Source: Lunularia cruciata (Eukaryota; Streptophyta; Marchantiopsida; Lunulariales; Lunulariaceae). Taken from it: a DNA stretch of 64,000 bases. Location of the stretch: contig OX419757.1 of NCBI GenBank assembly GCA_948567375.1, positions 1,364,001-1,428,000 of the forward strand. Reading direction: 5' to 3'. Shown in pieces: positions 54,761 to 64,000 of this stretch. The number at the start of each line of letters is the position of its first letter. The stretch's first letter is position 1. The position numbers and the translations under genes were made by a program. A model generated the notes under the pieces. That model was given only the letters and a program-made list of their open reading frames with translations. It did no database searches and was not told the DNA's origin.

Positions 54761-55281
54761 ATGCATATATACATTGCTACACAACATACATTGTTGTAAA
54801 CATCATACACTATAGAAGCACAACTCACACATAAGTCATACATGAACTCTAAAGTGCCACAATCAATCAATTCTTCTTCCACTTGATTCCTACTCAAACT
54901 TGATCCTTCACTCAACAATCTACCAACAATTAAGCACTAATTGCAATCAACCCACACCCACTCTAGCTAAAAGACTCCAAGTGATGCTTGTTGGCCTTTG
55001 TCTGCCATTGCCAAGAACTCAAAGGCTCAACATTAGAGAAGTGAGTTCTCTAGAGCTGCACTTTGAAGGTATACTCCTCTGCTTGACCTAGGTCTCCAGC
55101 CCTAATGGTATCACTAATAGCACATCCAACTGTGCAAGTGACAATAAGTCCTACCATATGATTAAAAGCCCTAATATAAAATCAGACCGTCAACAAGTAG
55201 TCCATGAGTGACTATCAAAATATCTATGACTACCAACATTACTACTCTAGCATCTAGGTAACCTAGCTTTGATACCACAAA
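54761..55281. other. No gene recognised; leader-like sequence of an LTR element
   Basis: Short frames only. The right end is a possible minus-strand primer-binding site (next entry), so this may be the start of a truncated retrotransposon. Confidence 0.35.
55266..55279 (-). other. Candidate primer-binding site (tRNA-Met type), minus strand
   Basis: The minus strand reads TGGTATCAAAGCTAGG two or three bases after an LTR-like end (plus strand TGTTGACACACC starts at 55282). The same G-to-A variant is seen at 3517. The matching LTR's other end could not be placed. Confidence 0.5.
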
Positions 55282-55421
55282 TGTTGACACACCAATCCTA
55301 TGATAGGTAATGAATGTAACTATGGCATAGGATCATTAAATCATACTCTCATTCAATCAAAAACCATACATTTGGCAACAACCTACTATACATTGGTCTG
55401 CATACCTTATCACCAATAATG

Positions 55422-55459
55422 ACTTTGGAGTAAACTATATGTATGCTTTACTCCAAAGT
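55422..55459. other. Perfect 13-bp inverted repeat
   Basis: ACTTTGGAGTAAA at 55422-55434 and TTTACTCCAAAGT at 55447-55459, with a 12-nt loop. It lies inside the presumed LTR that begins at 55282. Function unknown. Confidence 0.9.
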
Positions 55460-55462
55460 GTC

Positions 55463-55990
55463 CTAACTCTTCACGAGCATGATGTACAAACTATGGTCTC
55501 TAAAATAGAAGTAGTACTCCTTGCACTCTACCATCATCCCATACATGAAGAAGGTGTTTGCCCTCCAATCTAAACCACCTAGCTTGTTGAAGAACTCCGT
55601 CTCTATCAGTCTCTCTCCACTCACAACAACAACGCAAAGATAATCCATCATTAAGATATCATTACAAGTGTCTAGTTGACTTGTACTAATAGCTCCACCT
55701 CTGGATCTATGACCTCAAAAACTCCTCTTGTATGTGTTGAGAGAGATATCACCAAGGTCTTAAGAAATGTACATAGAAAGGTAAATACATCCCAACCTGT
55801 CACCATCTTGTCCAATTTGTCTCACTATGCCAACATGCTCTGGTCTGATCCTATTGGCTGGGACATGGTTTTCTGATCAACACATTTGCATCATGGTTCA
55901 CCACCTCAAGTCTATGAATAACCGCAAAATCATACTCTTGTAAAATTAGAGCTTATTTTGCAAGCTTACTTGAAAGCTTGTTAGACTCCA
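55463..55990 (-). pseudogene. Retroelement-like coding remnant, unidentified
   Basis: A short frame (55463-55651) reads MDYLCVVVVSGERLIETEFF, NKLGGLDWRANTFFMYGMMV. It looks coding but is not integrase-like, although it lies where the integrase of the RT at 56-57 kb should be. So a further rearrangement or insertion boundary lies near 55.9 kb. Confidence 0.3.
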
Positions 55991-56290
55991 TCAACCACTT
56001 AAGTAATTGATGATCAATGGTGAGAGTGATGAGATTACCAATAGGTAACATTGGAAAGGTATTGATGCACATATTGCTGCCAGGCACTCTCCCTCATATG
56101 AACTATGCTTCACCTCCGCTGAATTTTTGGAGCAACTAGCATAGGCCACCACAAACTCCTTCTCCTCATCACCTGGTTGGGTGAGCACTATTCCAAGCCC
56201 CAACATACTCCAATTAGTATGAACTTGGAATGATCATCCTCTAATCAATCTCCTAAGAATAGAGTCAAATGCCAACCTCTCCTTGAGCTC
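55991..56290 (-). pseudogene. Element M4: RNase H domain
   Basis: The frame 55991-56206 reads GLGIVLTQPGDEEKEFVVAY and SSYEGECLAAICA, the G.VL.Q.....E.ViAYaSR.L...E..YS.yE.E.LA.v.a pattern of Ty3 RNase H, with the catalytic Glu in the YEGE block. Confidence 0.8.
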
Positions 56291-57130
56291 TATAAAAGCT
56301 CTCTCTTGCTCATCTTCCCAACACCACTAACCCCAATCTTGTGTAAGCTTGGCTAGCTTCATCAAGGCCTTGACAATGGCACTAAATCCTGTAACTTATT
56401 GGTGATAGAAGTTTGCCAACCCAAGCAATGTTGTTACTTTGCTCACATTTGTAGGTACATGCAACAGCCTTCACTTTGGTTTGCTAAACACCAAGTCCTC
56501 TAGGGTAGATAGTGTGATCCACATACTGGACCTGCTTGTAGTAGAATCTACACTTCCCATGATGTAATTTGAGTCCATCAGATCTCAAACACCCCCAACA
56601 AAAGTCTCTCATGCTCTTCCATAGAAGTGCTATAAACCAAAATGTCATCAATATAGCACCAAGAAAATTCCAATCCTGCTAGGATCCTATCCATGATCCT
56701 CTAGAACCTAGCAAGTGTGTTCTTTAATCCAAATGGTAAGAACCTCCAATAATATAGTACATCCTTACCATGAGATTCAATTGCCTAATATGGTGTCTTG
56801 GACTTGTACTCCTCTCTAATTAGCAACTGATGATATCCTATTCAGAGATCCAAATTACTAAAGACCTATGCATGCCCAATTGCATCAAAGATCCACTTTG
56901 GTGTAGACATGGCATATTAATCAGCCCTAGTTTTATCAATTGATAGGATGACAATCTCCACACATCTACCTATACATGTAGTTGCCATGCATATCCTTCT
57001 TGGTTGGCATCACTATAGCTAAAATATACTCTCTATCTGAAATCTCTACCAAATTAACCTCAAAAAGGTCTTTACTCCAGCTTTGAATAAATGCTCTCTC
57101 CATGTCATTATATTTATAGGGGTGTCAAAA
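56291..57130 (-). pseudogene. Element M4: reverse transcriptase of a second Ty3/gypsy lineage
   Basis: Minus-strand patches in order: YKYNDMERAFIQSW near 57100; IVMPTKKDMHGN and MCGDCHPIN near 56960-57010; IFDAIGHA and VFSNLDL.IGYHQL near 56850-56900 (catalytic Asp kept); WRFLPFGLKNT near 56740; RIMDRILAGLEFSW and CYIDDILVYS near 56650-56690 with an intact YIDD box. The wording (FDAIGHA, LPFGLKN, HGKD) differs from the LPFGLTN type of M1/M3/P2 and is of the kind I associate with moss and lycophyte elements. Several stops interrupt it. Confidence 0.75.
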
Positions 57131-57640
57131 AATAGATGTATCACTAGTAAGCTTAATCTTAATACCAAGTCCTTTTAGAGCCCCCAAATCCTTCATATTG
57201 AAGGCAGAATAACTCATGTGGCTCCTCAAGAACCTCCAAACTCCCCATTTGTCCTCTCTTGTAAGCTTGGGTTCAATGTTTGATTCCCAAATATCCTCTG
57301 TAATTAATATAGGAGTAGAAGATGCATTGATTGGCTTTTACACCAAGACATTGGGAGCAATAATGTCATGCCTCCAACCATTAAGTCTCCACCTCAATAT
57401 GGAAAGCTCCTCCCTTTGCTCTAGCTGCAAGCTCGAGACGTCCTCTAGGCGCATCCCAAGTAGACCATGCTCACTTGGATGGACCCCAAGTAGACCACTC
57501 CTACTAATAGCCATTGGCTGTGTCCGAAGAATACCATGCCCACTTGGTCCATCTTCCATAGCACATGCTTGAATTGTCTTGATAGGCATAGAGCTCACAA
57601 GTGTTAGAGTGGTGATGCCTATCAAGCACATCTAATGCTA
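57131..57640 (-). pseudogene. Element M4: region upstream of RT
   Basis: 57338-57631 is a 97-codon frame without a motif. 57216-57330 on the minus strand reads WESNIEPKLTREDKWGVWRF then SYSAFNMKDLGALKG, probably the spacer between protease and RT. The plus-strand frame over the same bases is a shadow. Confidence 0.4.
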
Positions 57641-58044
57641 CTATGCCAAGCCAAGCCTCACAATCCAAGTCAAACAGTTCAGGTCCATAGCTTGACCTAA
57701 CACATGATGCTTAGATGCCTCTAACATTGATGTAATAATAATAATACTAATATGAAAACCCATCACTTGCTCCTTCTCTTTGGCACGGAGCCCCACCAAC
57801 TATTGTAACTTTGAGTCCCAAACAAGGCCCAGATCTCCTTCTTAAAAGCATGGGAGCTTAGGAAACTTGTAAGTGTGGGTAAAATGGCTTTAGGTTGTCT
57901 ACCAAGGTTCACTATTGCTAAAAGTGACCTATCAATCACTACTGCTATCTATGATTGGCACCCAACACCCAAAATATCATCAATAGTAAGGTGGTCTAGT
58001 CATTGAATCCTATCATAAGTACAATGTATAACCTCTTTAGGTAA
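57641..58044. other. No gene recognised
   Basis: AT-rich, CG-poor; no 5' LTR for element M4 could be found here. Confidence 0.45.
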
Positions 58045-58049
58045 GAGGG

Positions 58050-58790
58050 TGTAATACCAAGAGCTAACCATATGATCTAGATGTGAAATTTGGTTTGGTT
58101 ACACCTAAAATGATTTTATACATGATGGTCAAAATAGATAAGATAGAAGTGTCACCAGAAGAGTACTTCTACTAATAGGGCAGAAACCGAAATAGACTTG
58201 AGAACCTTAGAACCAATAGCTAGACATATGATTTAAAGGTGAGAATTGGTTTGGTAACATCTGGAAGGATGTTACACATGATGGAATAAACAGATCAGAA
58301 AGAGGTATCACCAAAAGGAGACTTCTACTCATAGAGTAGGAACCAAAATATGCTTGAAATCTTTGAAGGCAATTTTGGAGGCCTAAACGGATGAATTAGG
58401 CCTCAAAAATGTGCAGAACTCCCCCCCCTCTCTCAAAAGAGGAAAGGCTGGCCTTCCCTCCCCCTGCTTTGTCTTGTTGAGAGCTTTCCAATGGTACCTT
58501 ACGTGATTCTGAGATTCCTACCTGAAGATTCCCTAAAAGATTCCCTCCGGTCAAAGCTTGTTTGACCAACCAGATAGGACTTAGACCAGACATGTCACCC
58601 ATCCAAGTAAGTAATCCAAGGGTGGAGCTTGCTGAAATGTCACCTATCTGTGTCCCTAATCCTATGGTGGAGCTTCCTTGGAGGAGATCCTCTTTGTCTA
58701 TATAATAAAGAGAAGGTGCTCCTTTGGGGCATCAAATGTTTGAGTGTACAATCTGTGTTTTATCTCTTCTCTTGTCCTCAGAGTATTACA
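58050..58790 (+). repeat. Family A solo LTR with 5-bp target duplication GAGGG
   Basis: Starts TGTAATACCAAGAG, ends GAGTATTACA, giving a TGTAATAC/GTATTACA terminal inverted repeat. GAGGG flanks it at 58045-58049 and 58791-58795. At 741 bp it is the best-kept copy and shows the LTR's sense: U3, TATA box (TCTATATAATAAAGAG, about 58698-58713), then AAGGTGCTCCTTTGGGGCAT and R/U5. Shared blocks with the copies at 4129, 5305, 8125, 31118 and 60540 include GGCCTAAACGGATGAATTA. Confidence 0.95.
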
Positions 58791-58795
58791 GAGGG

Positions 58796-59560
58796 TCATC
58801 CACCAAAGATGAAGATGATGAGCTCATGATCCCACTTTGGGCTATACCCCAACAACATGGCAAGTCCCATCCAAGAATGGAATTGCTGTGTACCCACCAA
58901 CACCCATGTATGAGAATCACCCATCAAAGGGATGTTCTCCAAAACATAGGCTAGAGAAACAGATTGATGAACCAAGAAATGTTGTAGTAAATGTAACATC
59001 TCCTTAAACATACCAAAATGAGGATCATGTAGACCCTAACCTCAACCAACATGCGCATGTCCCTAACATAGCTTCCAAAAATCATTAAATACATGAAACT
59101 ATGTCTTCCATATTCTACATCCCCAACAAGGAAATTTCTACTACAAGCGTCTTCTAGTAGCTCATAATTTTTGACATTTGTAATAACTTAGGATATTGAT
59201 AGGCCAACTGTGCCATATGATGTAGAGAGACTTGCTTAGTAGATCCTAAATCTTTCTCCATTTGCAAGTCCCTCTATACTCGTGTACATGCATGTAGTAC
59301 TATAGCTAGTCCAAGGCTAATCCCATCAAACAACTCTAATAGATATACTTCCTTGATTGGATATTATCAAGCAATGAGTATGGTATCCAAAGGTGACAAG
59401 GTAATAGACCCATTATTAATCAGCAGACCATGGTTGTGTAGCAAGTGGGTTGTAGTGGACTGACATAAACATAAGTTGCAGTTTAAAGATAGAATCCAAG
59501 GACAACTATGTGGTGATTGTTAGCTCGCATAAATTTTTTTATCTTGGGGAAACCATGTTG
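58796..59560. other. No gene recognised
   Basis: A single plus-strand frame (58724-58954) runs out of the LTR and has no motif. CG-poor. Confidence 0.45.
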
Positions 59561-60510
59561 TCTGAAGATGATGATGAATTCAATGCCTTCTCATCATCTT
59601 CATCAAAGGACTTGGTGAAGGACAGTTAGGTGCATTATCTAGAGTATTATGAAGTCAAAGCAAATGATAACAACTTGTACAAGGTATCTTTGGGTTGTAG
59701 TGAGGGGAAGAAAGAAGATTACAACCCCACTCAATTGGGCTCAAGCCAAGTTAGTCATGTGAAAGGAGTTAACAATCTTGATGATTGTTAGGATGTGGTT
59801 TTAGAAGAAAGCAAGGTCCTTGAGCTATCCAAGGCTGTCTCCTCAAATAAATTAGAAGCTTATACTTAGCTCTTTAGAGAATACTATGATGTGTTCATTT
59901 GGTCAATTGAGCAAGTGCTAGAGATCCTCAAACAATTTGAGGAGCATTATATTGATCTTATAGAAGAAGCAATATTGGTTTGGTAAAGGTAGCACCAATT
60001 GAATCCAAAGTACTCTGTCTTGGTCAAGGATGAGATAGACAAATATCTGGGAGCAGGAATTATATTTGCTACATTAAGCAATGAATGGATATCTCTAATT
60101 GTCATTTTCCAAAGAAGAAGATTGGAAAGATATTAGTGTTTTAGGACTTTAAAAATTTGAATGCAATAACAAAGAAAGATCATCATTTGTTGCCATTCAC
60201 AATGCAATTTGAACCAAGTGTCTGGTCATCCTTGTTATAGTTTCTTGATGGTTTTTCAAGATATAATCAAGTTTCTATCCAAGAGGAAGACAAGGAAAAA
60301 ACTACATTTATTATCAATTGGGATTCATAAGCTTTTAACTAGATGCACTTTGGGTTGTGTAATGCTCCAACTATGTTTCAATAGATGATGAATGCCATTT
60401 TTTAGGACTTCCTGTAGATGTTCATAGGGATGTTTATTGTTTGTGTGTTTAGAAAGAGAGAAGTGCATCTTGATTATCTCTACCAAATTTTTAAGAGGTG
60501 CCAAGTGGTG
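59560..60510 (+). pseudogene. Plus-strand Ty3/gypsy (Athila/Tat-like) RT remnant
   Basis: Plus-strand patches: NPKYSVLVKDEIDKYLGAGI near 60010, NAITKKDHHLLPFTMQFEP near 60160, FLDGFSRYNQVSIQEEDKEK near 60245-60300 (where Athila/Tat RTs read LDGySGYnQi.i..eDqeKTtF), TTFIINWDS, then HFGLCNAPTMFQ near 60350-60375, with the FGLCNAP wording typical of that lineage. The DD box (near 60430) is lost. At least six in-frame stops. It ends where the truncated family A LTR begins (about 60540). Confidence 0.7.
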
Positions 60511-60539
60511 GGTTTGTCCTTACTTTTGTCCTCACTGGC

Positions 60540-60752
60540 CTAATCCATTTTGAGGCCTAATTTATCCGTTTAGGCCTCCAAAATTGGCTCTAAAGTTTTC
60601 AGGCTATTTTCAACTTTTGCCCTATTAATAGAAGTATTCTTTTGGTGACACCTTTGTCTAATCTACCTAGCCCATTGTACACAATATCCTTCTAGATGTT
60701 ACCAAACCAATTTTCACATCTAGCTAATATGTCTAGCTACTTGTAGTATAGA
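60540..60752 (-). repeat. Truncated 3' LTR of element M5 (family A)
   Basis: TTTTGAGGCCTAATTTATCCG to CTAGCTACTTGTAGTATA matches the last ~210 bp of the copies at 5305 and 8125 in order. On the minus strand it begins TATACTACAAGTAGCTAGACA (compare TGTAATACCAAGAGCTA). The rest of the LTR, with TATA box and R/U5, is missing. Confidence 0.8.
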
Positions 60753-60770
60753 ACTCCCCCTTTTAAAATG
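60753..60770 (-). other. Polypurine tract of element M5
   Basis: The minus strand reads TTTTAAAAGGGGGAGTTC and abuts the LTR start, as required for plus-strand priming. It ties the family A LTR to the chromovirus coding region on its right. Confidence 0.75.
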
Positions 60771-60789
60771 CAATGTCCTCGTTGCAAAG

Positions 60790-61242
60790 TTGTTGCTCAA
60801 AAGATTGAACTAACACTAGTGCATTAGTCTAGTTGGTTGTTGGCTCCCATGTTGCCTCATATAGTGGATACCTTTTCCAATGGACCAAATATTCCACACG
60901 CAGATAGCAAGTACCACGGATACATTTTTGGAGAATGTGTTTGACCTCATATTCTTCCGCCTCATCATTGAGTGTTAGAAAAGGTCAACTTTCTTGGATG
61001 GAAGAGAAGAGGGGCGGCCAGAGAGCATATCAGCATAGTAAGGAAACATGAAACACTAGGTGGATCTTCATATATGGTGGTAGCTTAAGGTGATAGGCCA
61101 CAACGCCAATGCAACAAAAGATGAAGAAAGGTCCAATAAAACAAGGTCTGAGCTCATGAGAACCAACTAACTTGAGGTTGGTGTTTGTTTGCAAGATTTG
61201 ATCCCTAACATTGAACTCCATGTGTTGGCAGTGTGTTACCAC
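60790..61242 (-). pseudogene. M5 integrase C-terminal part and chromodomain
   Basis: 61242-61030 reads MEFNVRDQILQTNTNLKLVG, SHELRPCFIGPFFIFCCIGV, VAYHLKLPPYMKIHLVFHVS, the complete GPY/F-type C-terminal module (F.vGD.VLL.T.nl....  kL.PRfiGPF.i...iG.VAY.L.LP..mkIHpVFHVS.L). Near 60960-60820, CIRGTCYLRVEYLVHWKRYP and EATWEP give a nearly intact chromodomain with its aromatic and TWEP residues. Confidence 0.85.
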
Positions 61243-61918
61243 TTCTATTGATTTTGAGTGATCTATAACCTATGCTTGGCGTTCTCCACACCTTGTTGGA
61301 TTCTAGAAAAAAAAGTGTTAACAACATTAACCTTGGTAGCCATGAGATAGACCTTTATCAAGCTTAAGGCGTGAAAGGATGCTCTCTATACATGAGGAAG
61401 AATAGTGTTACTTGTATGGAGGCATCTACTGAATTGTTGTAAGCAAATTCCACCCATGGGATTAAGGTTTCCTAACTCTCTTGCACATCCAAAGTAAAGT
61501 CCCGAAGCATGTAGTCAATGGTGCAATTTTCCCTCTCTATTTGTCCATTGTCTATGGATGGTAAGTTGTGGACATGACCAATTTGGTTTTGAAGAACCCA
61601 AAGAGTGTTCTCCAAAAAAAACGAGTGAATTGAGTGCCTCTATCTGTGGTGAGTACTTCTAACAAGTCATGATGGGAAACAAATCATTTTGGAGGAGTCA
61701 TGTAGGAGCTTGATAAAAACCTTATTTTTTTGACAAAGGAGGCAGCTCCAAACATATTTCATCACATCATTGCTAATCTTGGGCCAATAGTAATGGCGTT
61801 TGATTGCATTCAAGGTCTTGTCCACTCCAATATGACATGCAATGGTAGAATCATGACATTCCGCTAAGATGGTGGTTCTTAGATTCATGTTATCCGGGAT
61901 CCATAATCTACCACACAA
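61243..61918 (-). pseudogene. M5 integrase: HHCC domain and decayed core
   Basis: 61918-61667 reads RTTILAECHDSTIACHIGVD, KTLNAIKRHYYWPKISNDVM, KYVWSCLLCQKNK. The H-x(n)-H-x(n)-C-x2-C zinc-binding domain is intact, with CH..H and C-L-L-C. The catalytic core between 61660 and 61250 is broken by stops, though FHHDLLEVLTTDRG-like and HPQ-like patches suggest it. Confidence 0.75.
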
Positions 61919-62159
61919 AAGTTGAGTCCTTGGGTGTTGGCAATCCTTTTGGATGATTGGGCACCTACAATCTGTGGATCAATTTTGTAGCAGCAAAAAT
62001 CATGGGCTAGAATTCAAGGTTCATCTTGACTTCCACTACCAAATTGTTTGCCTTCGGCATTTGGGTGGATGCATCTACAAGTTGCTTCTTGCCTTCCACA
62101 TATCTGATTGTCATGTTGAATTGTTGTCTCCACTTTGCCTGCCAAATCTATTGATAAGA

Positions 62160-62600
62160 AAGATATTTTTGTGTCTCAAGGTAGACTAAAGGTTTGTGGT
62201 CAATCTTTACCACATATGCCTTCTCACCCAAATAGTGCTTCCAATGCTTGGCTACAAGGAAAATGGCCAGCTCTTCTTGTTTGATAATGTAATAGTTGCA
62301 TTCTGCTTATAAAAACTTACAAAAAAATATGCAATTAGGTGCCATCCATCTTACCATTCTTGTTGTAAGATTGCTCCTATTGCTACACTTGATGCATCTA
62401 TAGGTATCTTGATTGGACATTTTGGGTCATAACATTTCAAGATTGGTGCATGTAGTAATGCATCTTTTAACTCCTAAAAGGCCAATTCTTGTACAATTCT
62501 CTATATCCACTTCTTCCCCTTGCCTAATAGTGCTATTAGAGGCTATGAAATCTTGGAGAAGTCCTTGACAAATCAACAATAAAACCCCATCAATCCCAAG
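62160..62600 (-). pseudogene. M5 RNase H domain
   Basis: Near 62600-62340 the minus strand reads ELKDALLHAPILKCYDPKCP, then PIDASSVAIGAILQQ with the Asp of the DAS block, then LIAYFFVSFYKQNATITLSN. This is the standard Ty3 connection and RNase H start. The later part, around 62200-62240, includes HLWVRRHM-type residues near YFVVKTDHKPL, in decayed form. Confidence 0.75.
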
Positions 62601-63511
62601 AAACTCTTGAGTGGAGTCTGATCTATTAGAACAATCCATTTTTTAATGAACTCTATTCAATCTATTAACACTTGACATCCTTTTGCACTTACTCTATGCC
62701 CTAAGTAGTCTACTTTAGATTTTCCAAACTTGCACTTTGAAATTTTAGCATACAATTGATTCTATCATAGAATTTGGAGGACTTCTCATTGATGTTGCTT
62801 GTGCTCTATCAACATCCTATTGTAGACTAAGATGTCATCAAGAAAAATGATAACTTATTTATCCAAGTATGGATGACATATGTCACTCATCAAACTAATG
62901 AAAGTGGCTGGAGGGTCGGTGAAGCCAAATAGCATCACCAAGTACTCAAGTGACCATACCTTGTTTGAAAGGCTCTTTTGTATATGCCCTCTTCCGCAAT
63001 CTTGATTTGGTTGTAACAGCTCCGCAAATCAAGTTTGGTGGAATGCCTTGCCCCATTGAGTTGATCAAACAAGTCATCCATGCAAGGTAATGGATATTTT
63101 TTCTTCACCGTCTGTTGATTTAGTCCTTGAAAGTCAATGCATATGCTCATTATTCCATCCTTCTTCTACACAAACATACAAGAGCCCCATATGGTGATAT
63201 GTTGGGTTGGATAAATCCCTTCTACAACAAATCCTTGATTTGAGCCTTACACTCCTCCAACTCATGAGGTGATAGTTGTTATGGAGCCTAACAAGGAGGT
63301 GTCTTCCAAGGAAGTGTGTGAAGAAGGTGTCTCTCAAGGCCTTACAAGGAAGTATCTCAATTTTATGATCTACTCTCCTTTTTGGTGGTAAATATGTAGG
63401 TAATTCATCTGGAAAGACATCTTGGAACTCATTGACCACATCTTTCAATTTCTCAAGAATTTTCCAATATATTGGCCACTCTAGACTTCTCTTATTAAAC
63501 CCATGAAACAT
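62601..63511 (-). pseudogene. M5 reverse transcriptase
   Basis: 63511-63134 gives LKDVVNEFQDVFPDELPTYL, PPKRRVDHKIEILP, the pre-RT block. 63150-62935 gives CIDFQGLNQQTVKKKYPLPC, MDDLFDQLNGARHSTKLDLR (catalytic Asp), SCYNQIKIAEEGIYKRAFQT, RYGH. About 62840 gives IIFLDDILVY, an intact DD box. Then SKCKFGKSKVDYLGHRVSAK and GFYC.FVKDFSKIS near 62600-62760. Order and wording are those of plant chromoviruses. Confidence 0.88.
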
Positions 63512-63951
63512 CTATCTATCTTACCAATAGGTGTGGTTCTTATGAGATACAAAGGCAGCTCTTGTCTTTGTGGTCTTCCTTTAACCCCAAAGATCTTCCA
63601 TTGACTAGTTTTCACTACTTTCTTTCTCCAATCCACGGTGGGGTTGTAGTGCTCCATCCACATCATACTTAAGATTGCACCATAACAAGCTAGTTGTATC
63701 ACTTGTCAATCAATTGCTTCAATCACTCCTATAGAGTGTATTACCTTTCTAGGTAATGACTCAATCCTCTATGTCTGACCATTAGGTAATTCTACTTTAT
63801 TCTTCTCTAGTTCCATCCCCAACCTTATTGCAATAGAGCAAGACAAGAAATTCTCTATTGCTCCAAGATCTATCAACACTCTCACCAAATTGCCTTCAAG
63901 CACTCCATTTATGACAATTAATTGTGTGTTTATCTTCCTCCATCTTTGCAC
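63512..63951 (-). pseudogene. M5 protease
   Basis: 63951-63769 reads NTQLIVINGVLEGNLVRVLI, DLGAIENFLSCSIAIRLGME. This is the retropepsin active-site region, with DLG in place of D(S/T)G-A-(S/T)-(H/E)-NFiS, so the Ser is lost. 63702-63481 continues with MIQLACYGAILSMMWMEHYN, PTVDWRKKVVK, the yDvILGMdWLe.y.p.vDw.kk.v block. A stop separates the two. Confidence 0.8.
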
Positions 63952-64000
63952 ACTTGTCCTCTTCCTCCCTCCCCCCCTCCTTTCCCCCTCAGCTTCTACT

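Larger units (their letters stand above)
60780..64000 (-). mobile_element. Minus-strand Ty3/gypsy chromovirus M5, probable parent of LTR family A (runs off the right edge)
   Basis: On the minus strand from the right edge: protease, RT, RNase H, integrase, chromodomain, polypurine tract, family A LTR fragment. Gag and the 5' LTR lie beyond the window. The domains are readable with relatively few stops per domain, better than M1. The frame is still broken repeatedly, so it is not active. Confidence 0.85.

Noticed and set aside
60000-60500. Plus-strand RT as part of element M5
   Set aside because: It is on the opposite strand and has Athila/Tat wording (FGLCNAP), unlike the chromovirus RT at 62.6-63.5 kb.
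1-64000. tRNA, rRNA or organellar genes
   Set aside because: No cloverleaf, rRNA core or plastid/mitochondrial gene was recognised by eye; a tRNA scan would be needed to exclude a single tRNA.

Overview
This is a nuclear plant sequence, and it most resembles a bryophyte, probably a moss. That placement is inference. It rests on two intronless, CG-retaining genes (an NXPE-like SGNH protein and a very large secreted LEA protein), on a Ty3/gypsy reverse transcriptase at 56.3-57.2 kb whose wording (LPFGLK, CYIDDILVYS) is of the type I associate with moss elements, and on AT-rich, CG-depleted DNA around the genes. No prokaryotic, organellar or CRISPR feature is seen. Most of the window is old, broken transposable elements nested in one another.

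Layout. 0-2 kb is CG-retaining and unassigned. 2.1-13 kb holds Ty1/copia remnants (candidate LTR 2066-3516 with a tRNA-Met-type primer-binding site at 3517) and three copies of a second LTR family ('family A'), one of which is a clear solo LTR with a 5-bp target duplication. 13-21.2 kb is a plus-strand Ty3/gypsy chromovirus relic split by a minus-strand relative. 21.3-23.1 kb is a minus-strand copia relic and LTR. 23.5-26.96 kb is a non-LTR retrotransposon with an N-terminal C2H2 finger, a reverse transcriptase and a C-terminal restriction-like-endonuclease-type domain. 27.6-33.4 kb is AT-rich with one more family A solo LTR (31118-31698).

33-42.8 kb is the genic island. The SGNH/NXPE-like gene (36045-37922, +) and the LEA gene (39194-41872, -) are convergent. 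A few exon-like pieces and a recent 0.2-kb tandem duplication lie upstream of the first gene.

42.8-54.8 kb is a nest at least three levels deep. A second, decayed copy of the finger-RT retrotransposon is split by a minus-strand Ty3/gypsy element (LTRs 44718-45202 and 53970-54417). That element carries a 227-bp inverted duplication of its own integrase region, and this duplication is interrupted by a 3780-bp insertion (46280-50059, 5-bp duplication CTCTC) with a long, nearly open coiled-coil reading frame that I do not recognise.

54.8-64 kb holds further Ty3 pieces on both strands, a family A solo LTR (58050-58790), and the 3' two thirds of a minus-strand chromovirus running off the right edge. 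A 3' LTR fragment and polypurine tract identify this chromovirus as the probable autonomous source of family A.

Across the repeats, reading frames are broken largely by stops of the kind made by C-to-T or G-to-A changes, and CG is scarce. CG is kept in the genic island, the finger-RT element at 23.6 kb and the 3.8-kb insertion. This fits long-term cytosine methylation of old repeats, with the CG-rich insertions being younger.
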